Counted from the stretch's first letter, positions 1 to 9,209 are shown. The stretch: DNA of 59,460 nt from Ignavibacteriales bacterium UBA1304 (GCA_002307295.1 DBTY01000045.1:1-59460), one strand, 5' to 3'. Notes: generated by a model from the letters alone, not told the origin. Made by a program: numbers and translations.

Positions 1-2
1 AA

Positions 3-716
3 GGAAAAATATGGAATGGAGACGGAGCTACATGGAAGCAGTCTCTACAATATTCATCTCCCGGATATGGATTATTAGGATTCATGGCAATATGGGGTAG
101 AGCTTCTAACGATATATATGCGGTTGGGACTTATGACAGTTTAGTTCATAACAAAGACAATTTCCATGGCTTAATTTTTCATTATGACGGGAATAACTGG
201 CAAAGGGTCAATTTAGTGCAGAATAATTATCAGTTTTGGAAAATATATAAGGAAAATAAAGGGAATGGCAAGTATTATTTGTCTGGAACATCAAGGAATT
301 ATGTAACAGGCGAAGATACATTAAAATTCTTTGAATTTGACGGGAGTAAAATAAAGGAAATTAATATACAACTTTTTTCAGGCGCAACAAGCAGTTCTAT
401 GACCCTGATAAACGGGAATATATATTTTGTAAGAAACTCAGACGTATGTCGTTATGCGAATGGAGCATTTACAGTAATTAAAACAATTGCGGGAATAGAG
501 CAGGGATATATTTTAGGCGGTAGAAATGAAAACGATTTGTTCTTTGCAATGCCCGACGGAATAGCGCATTATAATGGATCAGATTTGCAGTATGTATATA
601 AAAAGCCAGAATCGTCATATTATATATACGACGCAGCAATATTTGAAAACGAAGTTTTCTTTTTGGTAGATCAGATACAGGAAAAAAGTTTTATGGTAAA
701 AGGAATATTAAAATAA
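3..716 (+). CDS. Repeat (beta-propeller-like) protein, 5' end outside window
   Basis: The frame is open from the window edge; upstream of the first internal ATG (84) it still reads 27 codons (GKIWNGDGATWKQ...), so the true start lies outside. The protein has repeated short blocks built on an aromatic/Gly core (WNGDGATW, HYDGNNWQRV, FDGSKIKEI, HYNGSDLQY) that resemble blades of a Kelch- or sialidase-like beta-propeller. No catalytic motif, membrane segment or type IX sorting tail is visible; it ends in FMVKGILK. Such proteins are usually secreted or surface-attached, which cannot be checked here without the N-terminus. The function is unknown. The next gene, a type IX cargo protein, begins 164 bases downstream after a strong hairpin. 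Confidence 0.7.
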   Translation, partial: GKIWNGDGATWKQSLQYSSPGYGLLGFMAIWGRASNDIYAVGTYDSLVHNKDNFHGLIFHYDGNNWQRVNLVQNNYQFWKIYKENKGNGKYYLSGTSRNYVTGEDTLKFFEFDGSKIKEINIQLFSGATSSSMTLINGNIYFVRNSDVCRYANGAFTVIKTIAGIEQGYILGGRNENDLFFAMPDGIAHYNGSDLQYVYKKPESSYYIYDAAIFENEVFFLVDQIQEKSFMVKGILK

Positions 717-740
717 TGAGGTAACCGCCCAAAAAAACAA

Positions 741-769
741 GGCGGATGGCGTTAGAGCCGCCATCCGCC
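741..769. other. Strong GC hairpin after first gene
   Basis: An 11-bp perfect stem (GGCGGATGGCG with CGCCATCCGCC) encloses a 7-base loop starting at TTA. There is no T-run behind it, so it is either a factor-assisted terminator, an mRNA 3' stabiliser or a short palindromic repeat. Its core resembles the hairpin at 37723-37747 read on the minus strand, which also has GGCGGA..GG and a GTTA loop. Confidence 0.6.
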
Positions 770-880
770 ACAATTAGAACTGCCTCTGCAGACCGGACAT
801 CTGAAGATTTCTGTTATTGAAATCACTAAGGCATTTCTGTTTTTAAAAATACTAATTTTTTCAATAAAAGGAGTTTCAAA

Positions 881-2686
881 ATGAAACTAAAATTTCTTGT
901 TACTACGGTAATTATGGCTCTGTCTTTTACGGCAATGGCTTTTTGCGATACAGATGCAACTCTAACGCCAGGAACCCATAGCTTTACGCTTACTCCTTAT
1001 AGCGTAGTAGCGGTTCAGTATCCAAATTATGCTACGGGTCAAGGCAATGGAGGCAATAAAATTGGGTCTTATACATATAAAGATGCAACTACTGGCAATA
1101 ATACTACAAATACATGGCATACATATTATAAAATTAAAATAGACATACCGTCGATAGCTGAAAGCGTATCAGATATAAAGATAGTATACAGCACCTCCTC
1201 ATCAAAAAACTATAAATTCAAAATAGGAGTAATAAGCGGCGACAATATAATTGGCGAGGCTTGCTATGACGATATTACTAATATGACTGTATTATGCTCT
1301 GACGTAAGTTATGGCAGCGGGAATGCTACATCAGCAGCTCTATCAGATAAAATATCGAAAAACAAACAACTTTACGTATTTTTTGCCGTTATGTCCGAAA
1401 ATGAATCATCAGGCGACTCTTACTCGACATTAGATTTATCAATAACTGGCACATATTATATTTCGCCGGCAAAAGTTAATCTGACAGTGCAGAATTACCC
1501 TGCGGGCGGGCAGGTTGGCGTAGGTATAGATGCGGCGGCTCAAAGCGTTGCAAGTCCTTACAATAATACGGCCTTTCTTGAAGGAAGCGTTGTAAATATA
1601 AGCATGATAGATCAGTCAATTGGCGGAAGCTATAAAGGATGGGATGCAACCAGTAGCTGGAAAAAATCTACTACTGGCACTCCAGCGTTTTATGCTAATA
1701 CCAGACAAGCAAACTACACTGCATTACGCGCAGAACCAACTGTAGCGTTTACAGCAAATTTAGCGCAGGCATATAACTTACACGTGCAATATGGTAGGAC
1801 CGGATTTGGGAAAGTAATAGTAACCAAAGAAGGCGCAGCTACAACGATTCCTGTTTCCACTCGTGCGCAGGATTTTATTGCCGCTCCGCAAAACCCGATT
1901 ACTGTGTATGCGCAAGCCACAACTATAAATGGAATAGATTATGTGTTTGATCACTGGTCGGACGGAAGCACAGATAATCTGCATCAGCCTGTATCGTTGA
2001 ACAGCGATATGATCCTCACAGCAACTTATATTGGCACGCCGAATACAAGCGACATGAATGTTACAAGTAATGGCGCTCAAATAGGCGTTCATCCAACAAT
2101 TTATTGGACGGATAACCCAAACCCAAATGTAACATACCAAATCTATACGGTATATGGAGCAAGTAGCTCAACGCAAACGCCTGTTTTGCGCGCAACAGTT
2201 GGAAGAGGAGTCCAATCATATACTTATACAGGAAATGTGACGGGAACAAAAGGGAGCGATAATCTGCTGTCACTGTATTTACGTCAGGTATATTCTGTAG
2301 AAAACACATACAGTACTATTTTGGGCGGAAATTTTTATTTAGTAAATGGCGATGTTACAGGAGAAGGTCCGGGCCAAACAGGGAAAATAGTAGCAAAAGA
2401 AAATCAAAATGCAGTAGTAACACAATACGCAGTAGCCAACTATCCAAACCCGTTTAATCCGACTACGGTAGTAAATTATCAGGTTCCGCAGGCTGGGAGA
2501 GTAACGCTAAAAGTATACGATATAATGGGGCGTGAAATAGCAACCCTTGTTGACGAGAATAAAGAAATGGGCAGTTATAACGTAAACTTCTCAATGGATA
2601 AATACCGTCTTTCAAGCGGAGTGTATTTCTGCCGTATGATAGCAGGTAAAACAATGATTACAAATAAAATGATTTTGTCTAAATAA
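881..2686 (+). CDS. Secreted type IX cargo protein with sorting domain
   Basis: 601 aa. It opens with a signal peptide (MKLKFLVTTVIMALSFTAMA) and ends with a type A type IX sorting domain over about residues 520-601: NYPNPFNPTTVVNYQVP, VYDIMGREIATLV, then SGVYFCRMIAG and KMILSK. Residues 195-385 hold two copies of a 'Tx-V...GG-V...F-GW' type repeat (ending YKGWDATSSW and FDHWSDGSTDN), similar to bacterial InlB B-like repeats of surface proteins. The N-terminal 170 residues look like a beta-sandwich and carry no enzyme motif that I recognise. An AAAGGAG ribosome site lies 6 bases before the ATG. It is predicted to cross the outer membrane and be attached to the surface or released. A terminator follows at 2731. 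The specific function is unknown. Confidence 0.85.
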   Translation: MKLKFLVTTVIMALSFTAMAFCDTDATLTPGTHSFTLTPYSVVAVQYPNYATGQGNGGNKIGSYTYKDATTGNNTTNTWHTYYKIKIDIPSIAESVSDIKIVYSTSSSKNYKFKIGVISGDNIIGEACYDDITNMTVLCSDVSYGSGNATSAALSDKISKNKQLYVFFAVMSENESSGDSYSTLDLSITGTYYISPAKVNLTVQNYPAGGQVGVGIDAAAQSVASPYNNTAFLEGSVVNISMIDQSIGGSYKGWDATSSWKKSTTGTPAFYANTRQANYTALRAEPTVAFTANLAQAYNLHVQYGRTGFGKVIVTKEGAATTIPVSTRAQDFIAAPQNPITVYAQATTINGIDYVFDHWSDGSTDNLHQPVSLNSDMILTATYIGTPNTSDMNVTSNGAQIGVHPTIYWTDNPNPNVTYQIYTVYGASSSTQTPVLRATVGRGVQSYTYTGNVTGTKGSDNLLSLYLRQVYSVENTYSTILGGNFYLVNGDVTGEGPGQTGKIVAKENQNAVVTQYAVANYPNPFNPTTVVNYQVPQAGRVTLKVYDIMGREIATLVDENKEMGSYNVNFSMDKYRLSSGVYFCRMIAGKTMITNKMILSK

Positions 2687-2730
2687 GCTTAGACTTTCAA
2701 AGCGGCGCTAACGGCGCTTCCGTTTTCCTT

Positions 2731-2772
2731 AACCTCCAAGGGTATTCTAACTAATACCTTGGAGGTTTTTTT
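2731..2772 (+). terminator. Rho-independent terminator
   Basis: The arm AACCTCCAAGG(G)TAT pairs with ATACCTTGGAGGTT, with one bulged G/C, and is followed by seven Ts. It sits 44 bases past the stop of the type IX cargo gene and is oriented to stop it. Confidence 0.9.
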
Positions 2773-3140
2773 ACATGTCCTTCCAGGCGGCGCTATTAGC
2801 GCTTTCGCCCTGGAATGGTCGGCTCTTACGTGGAAGCGCTATAGAAAGCAGAGGCAAATAAATTACTCATTTGCGCAACTCGCCCGATAGAAATTGAAAA
2901 GCATATAGAGCTGCTTGTCTTTTATTCCGTATAGCTTAATTTTCAATATCAAAAAATAACCGCAATAATAATCCCTTATTTACAGCTCTGAATATGAAAA
3001 TATTTAACATGGGTTCGCCAAAAATGAAAAAAGATTCACTTATGCTGAATTATTATAAACGTCAATATTGATTTTTTGCTTAATGATGCCTATACTACCA
3101 GACTGGATAATTTTTTTACAGTAACAACAAATGCAAAGCT
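2773..3140. other. Intergenic region with two inverted repeats, no gene
   Basis: No credible coding frame is seen. At 2781-2815 a GC-rich hairpin has outer arms TTCCAGG/CCTGGAA and inner arms AGCGC-type around ATT, without a T-run. At 2893-2947, ATTGAAAA and TTTTCAAT face each other across about 39 bases. The promoter of the downstream exchanger gene should lie here, but I cannot place it with confidence. Confidence 0.5.
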
Positions 3141-3179
3141 CCTCCAGGCAACATCTGGAGGTAATAATAAAAAAAGGAG
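3141..3179 (+). promoter_or_regulatory. Leader hairpin upstream of exchanger gene
   Basis: CCTCCAG (3141-3147) can pair with CTGGAGG (3155-3161) around a 7-base loop. The preceding GCTCCTCC is also complementary to the AAGGAG just before 3180, so two alternative folds are possible. This may be a post-transcriptional switch for the gene starting at 3196, or merely a stable leader stem; both are inference from base pairing alone. Confidence 0.35.
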
Positions 3180-3195
3180 TAAAGAAAAGGAAATA

Positions 3196-4863
3196 ATGGA
3201 CATAATTAAAAATCTGTTTATGGGTTCCGGAGCGGCTACTGCAATTACGTATATCTGCCTTACCGGATTTATTGGGATAATTATTGGTAAATTTGAAGTA
3301 AAAAAAATAAGACTTGGAATAGCCGGAGTTTTGTTTACTGGATTAGTATTTGCTCATTTTGGGGCAAAACCTGACGTTTCGGTAATTAGCTTTATCAGAG
3401 ACTTTGGTTTGATTTTATTTGTTTATGCAGTTGGTATTGATATCGGTCCGCGTTTTTTTAATACATTTAAAAGCGAAGGACTTACGCTTAACTTACTTGC
3501 AGCTGGCATTGTAGTTTTAGGATTTATCATAGCATTTTTACTTTGCTATTTTCTTAAAATTCCACCTGCAGTAATTACAGGTATTTTATGCGGAGCCACT
3601 ACAAACACTCCAAGCTTAGGCGCAGCGCAACAGGTTATAGCCGAACACGTCGGCGGATCTGCCGCCGCATTAAGCGGTCAGCTTTCTGGTATGGCATACG
3701 CAGTAGCGTATCCATTCGGCGTGCTGGGTATTATTCTTACAATGATCTTAGTTAGAATCTTCTTTAGAGTAAAGATCGATAAAGAAGTAAAAGATTTCAA
3801 TGCGCAGTTTGAAAATATTCAAAACAAATTAGAAAGCGTAAAAATTAAGATTACTAATCCGAATATGTTCGGAAGAAAAATTGCCTATGTTCAACAAGCA
3901 GTCGATAAAGAATTGGTAATTTCCCGTATTGGCAGAAACGGCAATATAATTGTCGCTTTGGAACATGAAGAGCTTCATCAGGGCGATTATGTATACGGTG
4001 TTTCGGCGTTGAACCATATGGATAACCTTAAATTAAAAATGGGCGAAGTGGAAGTAATTCAGAAGAAAGAAATTTCCGGCGATCTTGCAATGGCTCACGT
4101 TTTAGTTACTAACCGTAAACTAACCGGAAAAACAATTGAACAAATTGGTATTTACCGCAGATACGAAGCTAATATTACCCGCATATTCAGGGCTGGAATG
4201 GAAATTCTGCCTACAAGAAGCGCAGTAATTGAATTGGGCGATACTGTAAGAATTGTCGGTAAAAAAGATCTGTTAGACGATGTTCGTTCTGAATTAGGAA
4301 ACTCAATTAAGGAACTTGCTATCCCAAATATTATTCCAATTTTTGTAGGCATATTCCTTGGAGTAGTTTTAGGCAGTATCCCAATTTTTATTCCTGGTCT
4401 TCCAGCTCCGGCTAAATTAGGACTTGCAGGCGGTCCGCTTGTAATTGCTATCCTTATCGGACACGTTGGCAGAATTGGACGCCATGATTTCTACATGTCC
4501 CCTGGCGCAATTATGATGTTAAGAGAATTAGGAATTACCTTATTCCTTGCATGCGTTGGATTATTATCAGGAAGTCAGTTTGTAAATACAGTTTATAACG
4601 GCGGTTATATGTGGATGTTATACGGAGCAATAATTACTTTTGTTCCAATTATGATAATCTCTATTATTGCCAGACTTATGAAAATTAACTACCTTAAAAT
4701 ATGCGGCGTAATTTCAGGAGCTATGACGGATCCGCCGGCTCTTGAATTTGCAAATTCTCTCGCTCAGAGCGAAGCTCAATCTACCGCTTATGCTACTGTT
4801 TATCCTCTTACAATGTTTTTGCGTATTCTCTTTGCGCAAATATTAATGTTACTCGCATTGTAA
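3196..4863 (+). CDS. AspT/YidE-family membrane exchanger with RCK-C domains
   Basis: 555 aa from the ATG at 3196, preceded by AAAAGG. An upstream ATG at 3076 is in frame, but the 40 extra residues (MLNDAYTTRLDN...) are polar and unlike the family start, so it was not used. The layout is that of the aspartate:alanine exchanger family: an N-terminal membrane half (residues 1-190), two soluble TrkA-C/RCK-C domains (about 195-370) and a C-terminal membrane half. The duplicated signature appears as GILCGATTNTPSLGAA and GVISGAMTDPPALEFA. Family members exchange dicarboxylic amino acids or related anions; the substrate here is unknown. The soluble domains suggest ligand or nucleotide gating. The gene is monocistronic, with a terminator at 4891. 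Confidence 0.88.
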   Translation: MDIIKNLFMGSGAATAITYICLTGFIGIIIGKFEVKKIRLGIAGVLFTGLVFAHFGAKPDVSVISFIRDFGLILFVYAVGIDIGPRFFNTFKSEGLTLNLLAAGIVVLGFIIAFLLCYFLKIPPAVITGILCGATTNTPSLGAAQQVIAEHVGGSAAALSGQLSGMAYAVAYPFGVLGIILTMILVRIFFRVKIDKEVKDFNAQFENIQNKLESVKIKITNPNMFGRKIAYVQQAVDKELVISRIGRNGNIIVALEHEELHQGDYVYGVSALNHMDNLKLKMGEVEVIQKKEISGDLAMAHVLVTNRKLTGKTIEQIGIYRRYEANITRIFRAGMEILPTRSAVIELGDTVRIVGKKDLLDDVRSELGNSIKELAIPNIIPIFVGIFLGVVLGSIPIFIPGLPAPAKLGLAGGPLVIAILIGHVGRIGRHDFYMSPGAIMMLRELGITLFLACVGLLSGSQFVNTVYNGGYMWMLYGAIITFVPIMIISIIARLMKINYLKICGVISGAMTDPPALEFANSLAQSEAQSTAYATVYPLTMFLRILFAQILMLLAL

Positions 4864-4890
4864 TCTTTTAGTTATTAGTAAAAAAATATA

Positions 4891-4930
4891 ACCTTTCAGG
4901 AATTATGTTGCATTCCTGAAAGGTCTTTTT
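4891..4930. terminator. Bidirectional terminator between convergent genes
   Basis: The perfect 13-bp stem ACCTTTCAGGAAT / ATTCCTGAAAGGT has an 8-base loop. The plus side continues CTTTTT; the minus side continues into an A/T stretch with seven Ts. It can end both the exchanger gene (plus) and the lipoprotein gene (minus). Confidence 0.9.
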
Positions 4931-4977
4931 ATTTTAAATGCTTTCCAACTCAAAGCGGCAATACAAATTTTTATAAT

Positions 4978-5469
4978 CTATAATTTATTACCGCCGATAA
5001 AATCTAAAATTTCCTTTTCCCTTGCCCCGGTTGAAGCGCAATCTATATCCGTATTTACTCTTTCTGCGGCTTTCCATGAATAGTTATAATAAGCAATTGA
5101 GCTCTTTATAAACGACTTAATATCAACAGTCGTTTTTAACGAATCTGACTTTATATAGATTACAAGCCGTTCTTTACTTTCCAAAACTCTAAAAGCGTTT
5201 TTCTGAGGATCATAATCAGTATATTTGAACGACTGTTCATCGTTAAAAGTTTCGTCAATTAAAACAAGCCCCGGCGTTATACCTTCAACCTGCGATTTAG
5301 CTTTGCTGTAAACCGTAAACTCAACAATCTTATTCAAAACAGTGTCATACGGTTTTTGGTAAGTTCTGCTTCTGGACTGATAGTATTCTTTCTGCCGCTG
5401 ATGCATTGTCTGGCAGGAGACTAATGCAAAACTTAGCAATAAGAACATTAACTTTTTCATTTTTTTCAC
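4978..5469 (-). CDS. Predicted lipoprotein, unknown function
   Basis: 163 aa with a lipoprotein signal: basic start MKKMKKLM, hydrophobic stretch, then the lipobox LVSC with Cys19. An AAGGAG site lies 8 bases before the ATG. The mature part is charged and Tyr-rich (QKEYYQSRSRTYQKPYDT) and then has alternating beta/alpha character with no enzyme motif. It resembles the many small envelope lipoproteins of Bacteroidota in design only. It lies 38 bases downstream of the porin gene on the same strand and may be co-transcribed with it, which would fit an envelope role. The function is unknown. Confidence 0.8.
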   Translation of the reverse strand: MKKMKKLMFLLLSFALVSCQTMHQRQKEYYQSRSRTYQKPYDTVLNKIVEFTVYSKAKSQVEGITPGLVLIDETFNDEQSFKYTDYDPQKNAFRVLESKERLVIYIKSDSLKTTVDIKSFIKSSIAYYNYSWKAAERVNTDIDCASTGAREKEILDFIGGNKL

Positions 5470-5507
5470 TCCTTGCGATTGTTACTCATGTTAATAGAGT
5501 TGAATAA

Positions 5508-6911
5508 TTAAAATCTAAAAATCAAACCAAAGATTAACCGCGTTTCGGCTTTAACTAAATCTGGTATAAAACCTGTCGCGTCGCCTAAAGGCGCATTGTA
5601 TCCATTTGGAGAAGTAACGCCTCCACGCCCGGCAAAATATGGGACGTTAGCTTCTCTATGAACTATTTCGGCAAACCATGTTGAATATTCATTTGGCATA
5701 TACTGAATTGTAGTTGAAACGTCCCATCCGTCAAACTTATCGCCCGGATTCTGCGTAAACGTAGCTGCGGCCGCGCCAGTAGGCAGCAAAACAAGATAAC
5801 GTCCCGGATTATGAATAAATCCGCCGCCAAACGTCCAGCCAATAAGATCGTTATTGAACCATAAACGATTATAAAACATTCCGCTTATAAAATTTTGCGC
5901 GGGACCTCCCGAGCCCCCAAATGGAGTTACTCCTCCGCCAGTCTCAACGCCAATATCCCCTGTAAGCGAAAATGCCGCTTTAGATATAAAACTGCCGGGC
6001 TGTTTAAGGTATCGGACTTCAACGCTGTTATCGCTGTGAAGACGCAATCTATCTGCATTATTTGGCGTATCATAACCGCCATAACCATTTGTAGTTAGTT
6101 GAAGATATTCCTGCGGGCGCCACAATACCTGAAAACCGAGTCCCGAAACTTCGTTGTACATTCCGTAAGTCTGCCACCCGTTAACAATCCAGTATTCTAT
6201 TTTTAACTTATCGGAAGGGAAAGTCTGGATTCGAATACCGGAGAAAAACCAGGGGGTATTATCGGAAGTGAACGAAGGCTGATAATTCCAGTTTTCAAAG
6301 TTGTTATAGGAAAGCAATCCTACATACGATTTGAAAATGCCAACGTCTACATTTATGCCATTCCATACATTAAAATGAGTTCCGGCATATCCTTCAGTAA
6401 TAAATCGCAAAGCGGTGTATAAATCAAATTGTCCGCGTAAAGGAGTGTTGTCATTACGCGGAACCCCGGTAGCTCGCGAACCGAATTCCATAACTAAACG
6501 AGCGTGAACGTCATCATAGTGAAAGTCTCCGCCAAGTTCTATATAAGATAAATTAAACTCGCCTTCCCTAAAAGTAGCCGTGGAACCAACGTTAGTGTGA
6601 TCTTTGGGACGGTTAAATGAATAATTGTAATTCCCGTCAATAGTTAAAGTTCCGGTAAAATATTTTGTATCTAGTAGAGCGTTATGCTGGCGGTTGTTTC
6701 CCTGAAGCCAGGTAAAATCGCCAAAGCTAAATGGCTCCTTAGGCGCCTCCTCTGAAACTGAACTTGTTTTATTGATTGAATCAGGCAAGGAAACAATCGC
6801 ATTCTCCCCTGCTTTTTTTTCATCTTTAAGTAAATTTGAGCTTAAATCGTTATTCTGCGCAAATAACCCCGCCTGAGTAATAATAATCGCTATCAATATA
6901 ATCTTTTTCAT
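5508..6911 (-). CDS. Outer-membrane beta-barrel porin (Bbp2-like)
   Basis: 467 aa from the ATG at 6911 (MKKIILIAIIITQAGLFAQ, a clean signal peptide ending in AQ; AAAGGA ribosome site). An in-frame ATG 57 bases upstream would place a charged stretch before the signal peptide and was rejected. The barrel part begins near TKYFTGTLTIDGNY and shows the alternating pattern and aromatic girdles of outer-membrane strands, with LVMEFGSRATGVPRND and the final LIFGLIFRF ending in Phe, the usual barrel C-terminus. The pattern matches the OmpL/Bbp2 family of putative porins. It probably allows diffusion of small solutes; specificity cannot be read. Confidence 0.82.
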   Translation of the reverse strand: MKKIILIAIIITQAGLFAQNNDLSSNLLKDEKKAGENAIVSLPDSINKTSSVSEEAPKEPFSFGDFTWLQGNNRQHNALLDTKYFTGTLTIDGNYNYSFNRPKDHTNVGSTATFREGEFNLSYIELGGDFHYDDVHARLVMEFGSRATGVPRNDNTPLRGQFDLYTALRFITEGYAGTHFNVWNGINVDVGIFKSYVGLLSYNNFENWNYQPSFTSDNTPWFFSGIRIQTFPSDKLKIEYWIVNGWQTYGMYNEVSGLGFQVLWRPQEYLQLTTNGYGGYDTPNNADRLRLHSDNSVEVRYLKQPGSFISKAAFSLTGDIGVETGGGVTPFGGSGGPAQNFISGMFYNRLWFNNDLIGWTFGGGFIHNPGRYLVLLPTGAAAATFTQNPGDKFDGWDVSTTIQYMPNEYSTWFAEIVHREANVPYFAGRGGVTSPNGYNAPLGDATGFIPDLVKAETRLIFGLIFRF

Positions 6912-7179
6912 TTCATATCCTTTTTCGTTTCCTTTGAGTAATACTATTTCCGTTTCGAAACGATACAAAATTACTTCAGCGGGTATATTTAATAAATTAC
7001 GATTTATGTTATAATTATAAAGAAAAGATAAAGCCGTATGTATTGCTGATTTTTAAGCCAGTTTAAGGGTAAACGCTTATTAAATTAAATTTCAACCAGT
7101 TTTTAGTTAATTATTTGAGACTTGTTAGCGCAAATACAACTTTGTATGTTTATCATTTTATAATTAAAATTATAACGCA

Positions 7180-7512
7180 ATGAAAGGGTATATATTTTTA
7201 TTTTGCGCCATTTTCTGTGAGACGATCGGCACTACGGCATTAAACAAATCGGAACAGTTCACAAAGTTAACTCCAAGCCTGATTACTACCGGAGCTTTTA
7301 TTTTATCGTTTTATTTTATAAGCTTTGCTTTTAAAACTATCCCCGTAGGCATATCTTATGCAATTTGGTCGGCGGTTGGGATTGTATTAATTATGATTAT
7401 GAACGCTTATACAGCAAAACAAATTCCAGATTGGCCTGCAATATTTGGCGTTACGTTAATTATTATTGGCGTTATAGTCATTAATTTATTTTCTAAAATG
7501 TCAGTACATTAA
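7180..7512 (+). CDS. Small multidrug resistance (SMR) exporter
   Basis: 110 aa with four hydrophobic helices, the exact size of EmrE-type proteins. The membrane carboxylate essential in the family is present as Glu14 (IFCETIGTTALNKSE). Other family blocks are IPVGISYAIWSAVGIVLI and the end VIVINLFSKMS. Such proteins work as antiparallel dimers in the inner membrane and swap protons for cationic compounds or guanidinium derivatives. The presence of GISYAIWSGVG-like residues fits the drug-export (EmrE) branch better than the guanidinium (Gdx) branch, but this is a weak call. No clear Shine-Dalgarno site precedes the ATG. It stands alone. Confidence 0.92.
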   Translation: MKGYIFLFCAIFCETIGTTALNKSEQFTKLTPSLITTGAFILSFYFISFAFKTIPVGISYAIWSAVGIVLIMIMNAYTAKQIPDWPAIFGVTLIIIGVIVINLFSKMSVH

Positions 7513-7712
7513 AAATATAAACCAGTCTTTATTCAGGACTTATGTAAAAGTTTATAATTAGCTAAATAGCGACTAATTTCTTTAGGCGCATTATATTTAT
7601 CTTCGTTTAAACAGCAATATGCAAAGACCGAAATTTAATACTGCCTTCATTTGCATAAGTAGTAAATTAATATTAAAATAGAACTTGTTTATTAATTATA
7701 TGGGAGCAAATA

Positions 7713-8699
7713 ATGGAAGCAATAGCCGGATTATCGGTTTTTATCTTTGTAGCGCTCGTTTTTCTTTTGATAGTATTCTTCTACTTTATCCCGATCGGTT
7801 TATTTATAACCGCTTATTTCTCGGGAGTAAAATTAAAAATATTTAAAGATCTGGTAGGAATGCGGTTAAGAAAAGTTCCTCCGGTAACTATAGTAAGAAG
7901 TAAAATAACAGCCGCAAAAGCGGGCATTCCGGTAGAAATATCACTGCTTGAAGCGCATTATTTAGCTGGCGGAAATGTTCCAAAAGTTATTAACGCATTG
8001 GTTTCGGCTGATAAAGCAAATCTTGGACTTACGTTTGCAAGAGCTACCGCTATTGATTTAGCAGGCCGCGACGTGCTTGAAGCCGTAAAAATGTCCGTTA
8101 TCCCTAAAGTAATTGAGACCCCTCTTGTAGCCGGTATGGCAAAAGACGGAATCCAGTTAAAGGCAATTGCAAGAATAACAGTACGCGCAAATATAGAACG
8201 GTTAGTCGGCGGCGCAGGCGAAGCTACAATTTTAGCGCGCGTTGGCGAAGGAATTGTTTCTTCAATAGGCTCAAGCGAAAGCCACAAATATGTGTTGGAA
8301 AATCCGGATTCAATTTCTAAAGTAGTGCTTGCCAAAGGATTAGACGCCGGAACTGCTTTTGAGATTTTATCCATTGATATCGCCGACGTAGACGTAGGTC
8401 AGAATATCGGCGCAAAACTTCAGGCAGATCAGGCGCAGGCAGATCTACAGATTGCGCGCGCTAAAGCCGAGGAAAGAAGAGCCGCAGCCGTAGCATTAGA
8501 ACAGGAGATGGTCGCTGAAGTTTCTAAACAACGCGCAAGAGTCGTAGAAGCCGAAGCTGAAGTGCCGAAAGCAATTGCAGAAGCTTTCAGATCGGGCAGA
8601 CTTGGCGTTATGGATTATTATAACATGAAAAACATTCAGGCCGATACGCAAATGCGCGAAACAATTGGAAAACCTGAAGTTAAACAAGTAAAAGAATAG
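7713..8699 (+). CDS. floA: Flotillin-like protein FloA
   Basis: 328 aa. An N-terminal membrane hairpin (residues 5-37) is followed by the SPFH domain (LVGMRLRKVPPVTIVRSKITAAKAG...) and a C-terminal Ala/Glu-rich coiled coil (QADLQIARAKAEERRAAAVALEQEMVAEV, about 235-285). Length and sequence match the bacterial FloA family. FloA scaffolds membrane microdomains and helps assemble membrane protein complexes at the cytoplasmic face. A GGGAG site lies before the ATG. The next gene begins 7 bases after the stop, so the two form an operon. Confidence 0.93.
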   Translation: MEAIAGLSVFIFVALVFLLIVFFYFIPIGLFITAYFSGVKLKIFKDLVGMRLRKVPPVTIVRSKITAAKAGIPVEISLLEAHYLAGGNVPKVINALVSADKANLGLTFARATAIDLAGRDVLEAVKMSVIPKVIETPLVAGMAKDGIQLKAIARITVRANIERLVGGAGEATILARVGEGIVSSIGSSESHKYVLENPDSISKVVLAKGLDAGTAFEILSIDIADVDVGQNIGAKLQADQAQADLQIARAKAEERRAAAVALEQEMVAEVSKQRARVVEAEAEVPKAIAEAFRSGRLGVMDYYNMKNIQADTQMRETIGKPEVKQVKE

Positions 8700-8706
8700 A
8701 GCCAAA

Positions 8707-9189
8707 ATGGAAAATGTAATTGCCATAATTTTTATTGCAGCATTTATAGTAAGCTCTATTTTAAGATCAAAAAAAGGAACGCCGACGCGAACTCCGAACC
8801 CTCCTCAAAGGAGAAGAGAAGTTCCCGATAACGGCTGTCCTAAAGAACCGGAGCCGTCTTCAAACGAAGAAAACGACATACTGAAGGAAATAGAACTAAT
8901 ATTCGGCAAGGAAAAACCGGAACCAGAATATACTTATAACCGGACGCCCGAACCAGAACCGCAGTCAGTAGAACCTGCCGCGGTAATTGAAGAGAAAGCG
9001 GTTCCCGCCCCGGCTGCAAAAGTTTCAGCTTATGAAGTTGAACAAAAGGAATATTCAAACGATCCCCGGTTTCAATTTGAAGATACGCGCGCTGACGCTT
9101 TTCGGAATAAGATACAAAATCCTGATAACGTACGCGCTTATATTCTTATTTCAGAAATATTAGGCAAACCAAAAGCTCTAAGAAGATAG
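8707..9189 (+). CDS. Small membrane-anchored Pro/Glu-rich protein after floA
   Basis: 160 aa. A single N-terminal helix (VIAIIFIAAFIVSSIL) precedes a long disordered region rich in Pro, Glu and Lys (residues 25-125) and a short ordered tail (NPDNVRAYILISEILGKPKA) that looks like the conserved part. I know no named family. It is co-transcribed with floA (7-base gap) and ends at a terminator, so it is probably a flotillin partner acting on the cytoplasmic side of the membrane (inference from position). The tail could be a docking peptide. Confidence 0.75.
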   Translation: MENVIAIIFIAAFIVSSILRSKKGTPTRTPNPPQRRREVPDNGCPKEPEPSSNEENDILKEIELIFGKEKPEPEYTYNRTPEPEPQSVEPAAVIEEKAVPAPAAKVSAYEVEQKEYSNDPRFQFEDTRADAFRNKIQNPDNVRAYILISEILGKPKALRR

Positions 9190-9209
9190 CCCAAATAGAA
9201 TATCATCAG

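Noticed and set aside
1778..2140. 120-codon minus-strand frame inside the first type IX cargo gene
   Set aside because: It is Cys- and Arg-rich in the way of chance frames, with no ribosome site, and overlaps a clear gene.
3076..3195. Upstream ATG of the AspT-like exchanger
   Set aside because: The 40 added residues are polar, unlike family members, and cover a hairpin leader; the ATG at 3196 has a ribosome site.
6912..7179. Small RNA or riboswitch upstream of the SMR gene
   Set aside because: No stable stem or guanidine-riboswitch-like core was found by eye; only AT-rich DNA is seen.
7958..8374. 138-codon minus-strand frame opposite floA
   Set aside because: It mirrors the Ala/Gly-rich codons of floA and has no family resemblance or start signals.
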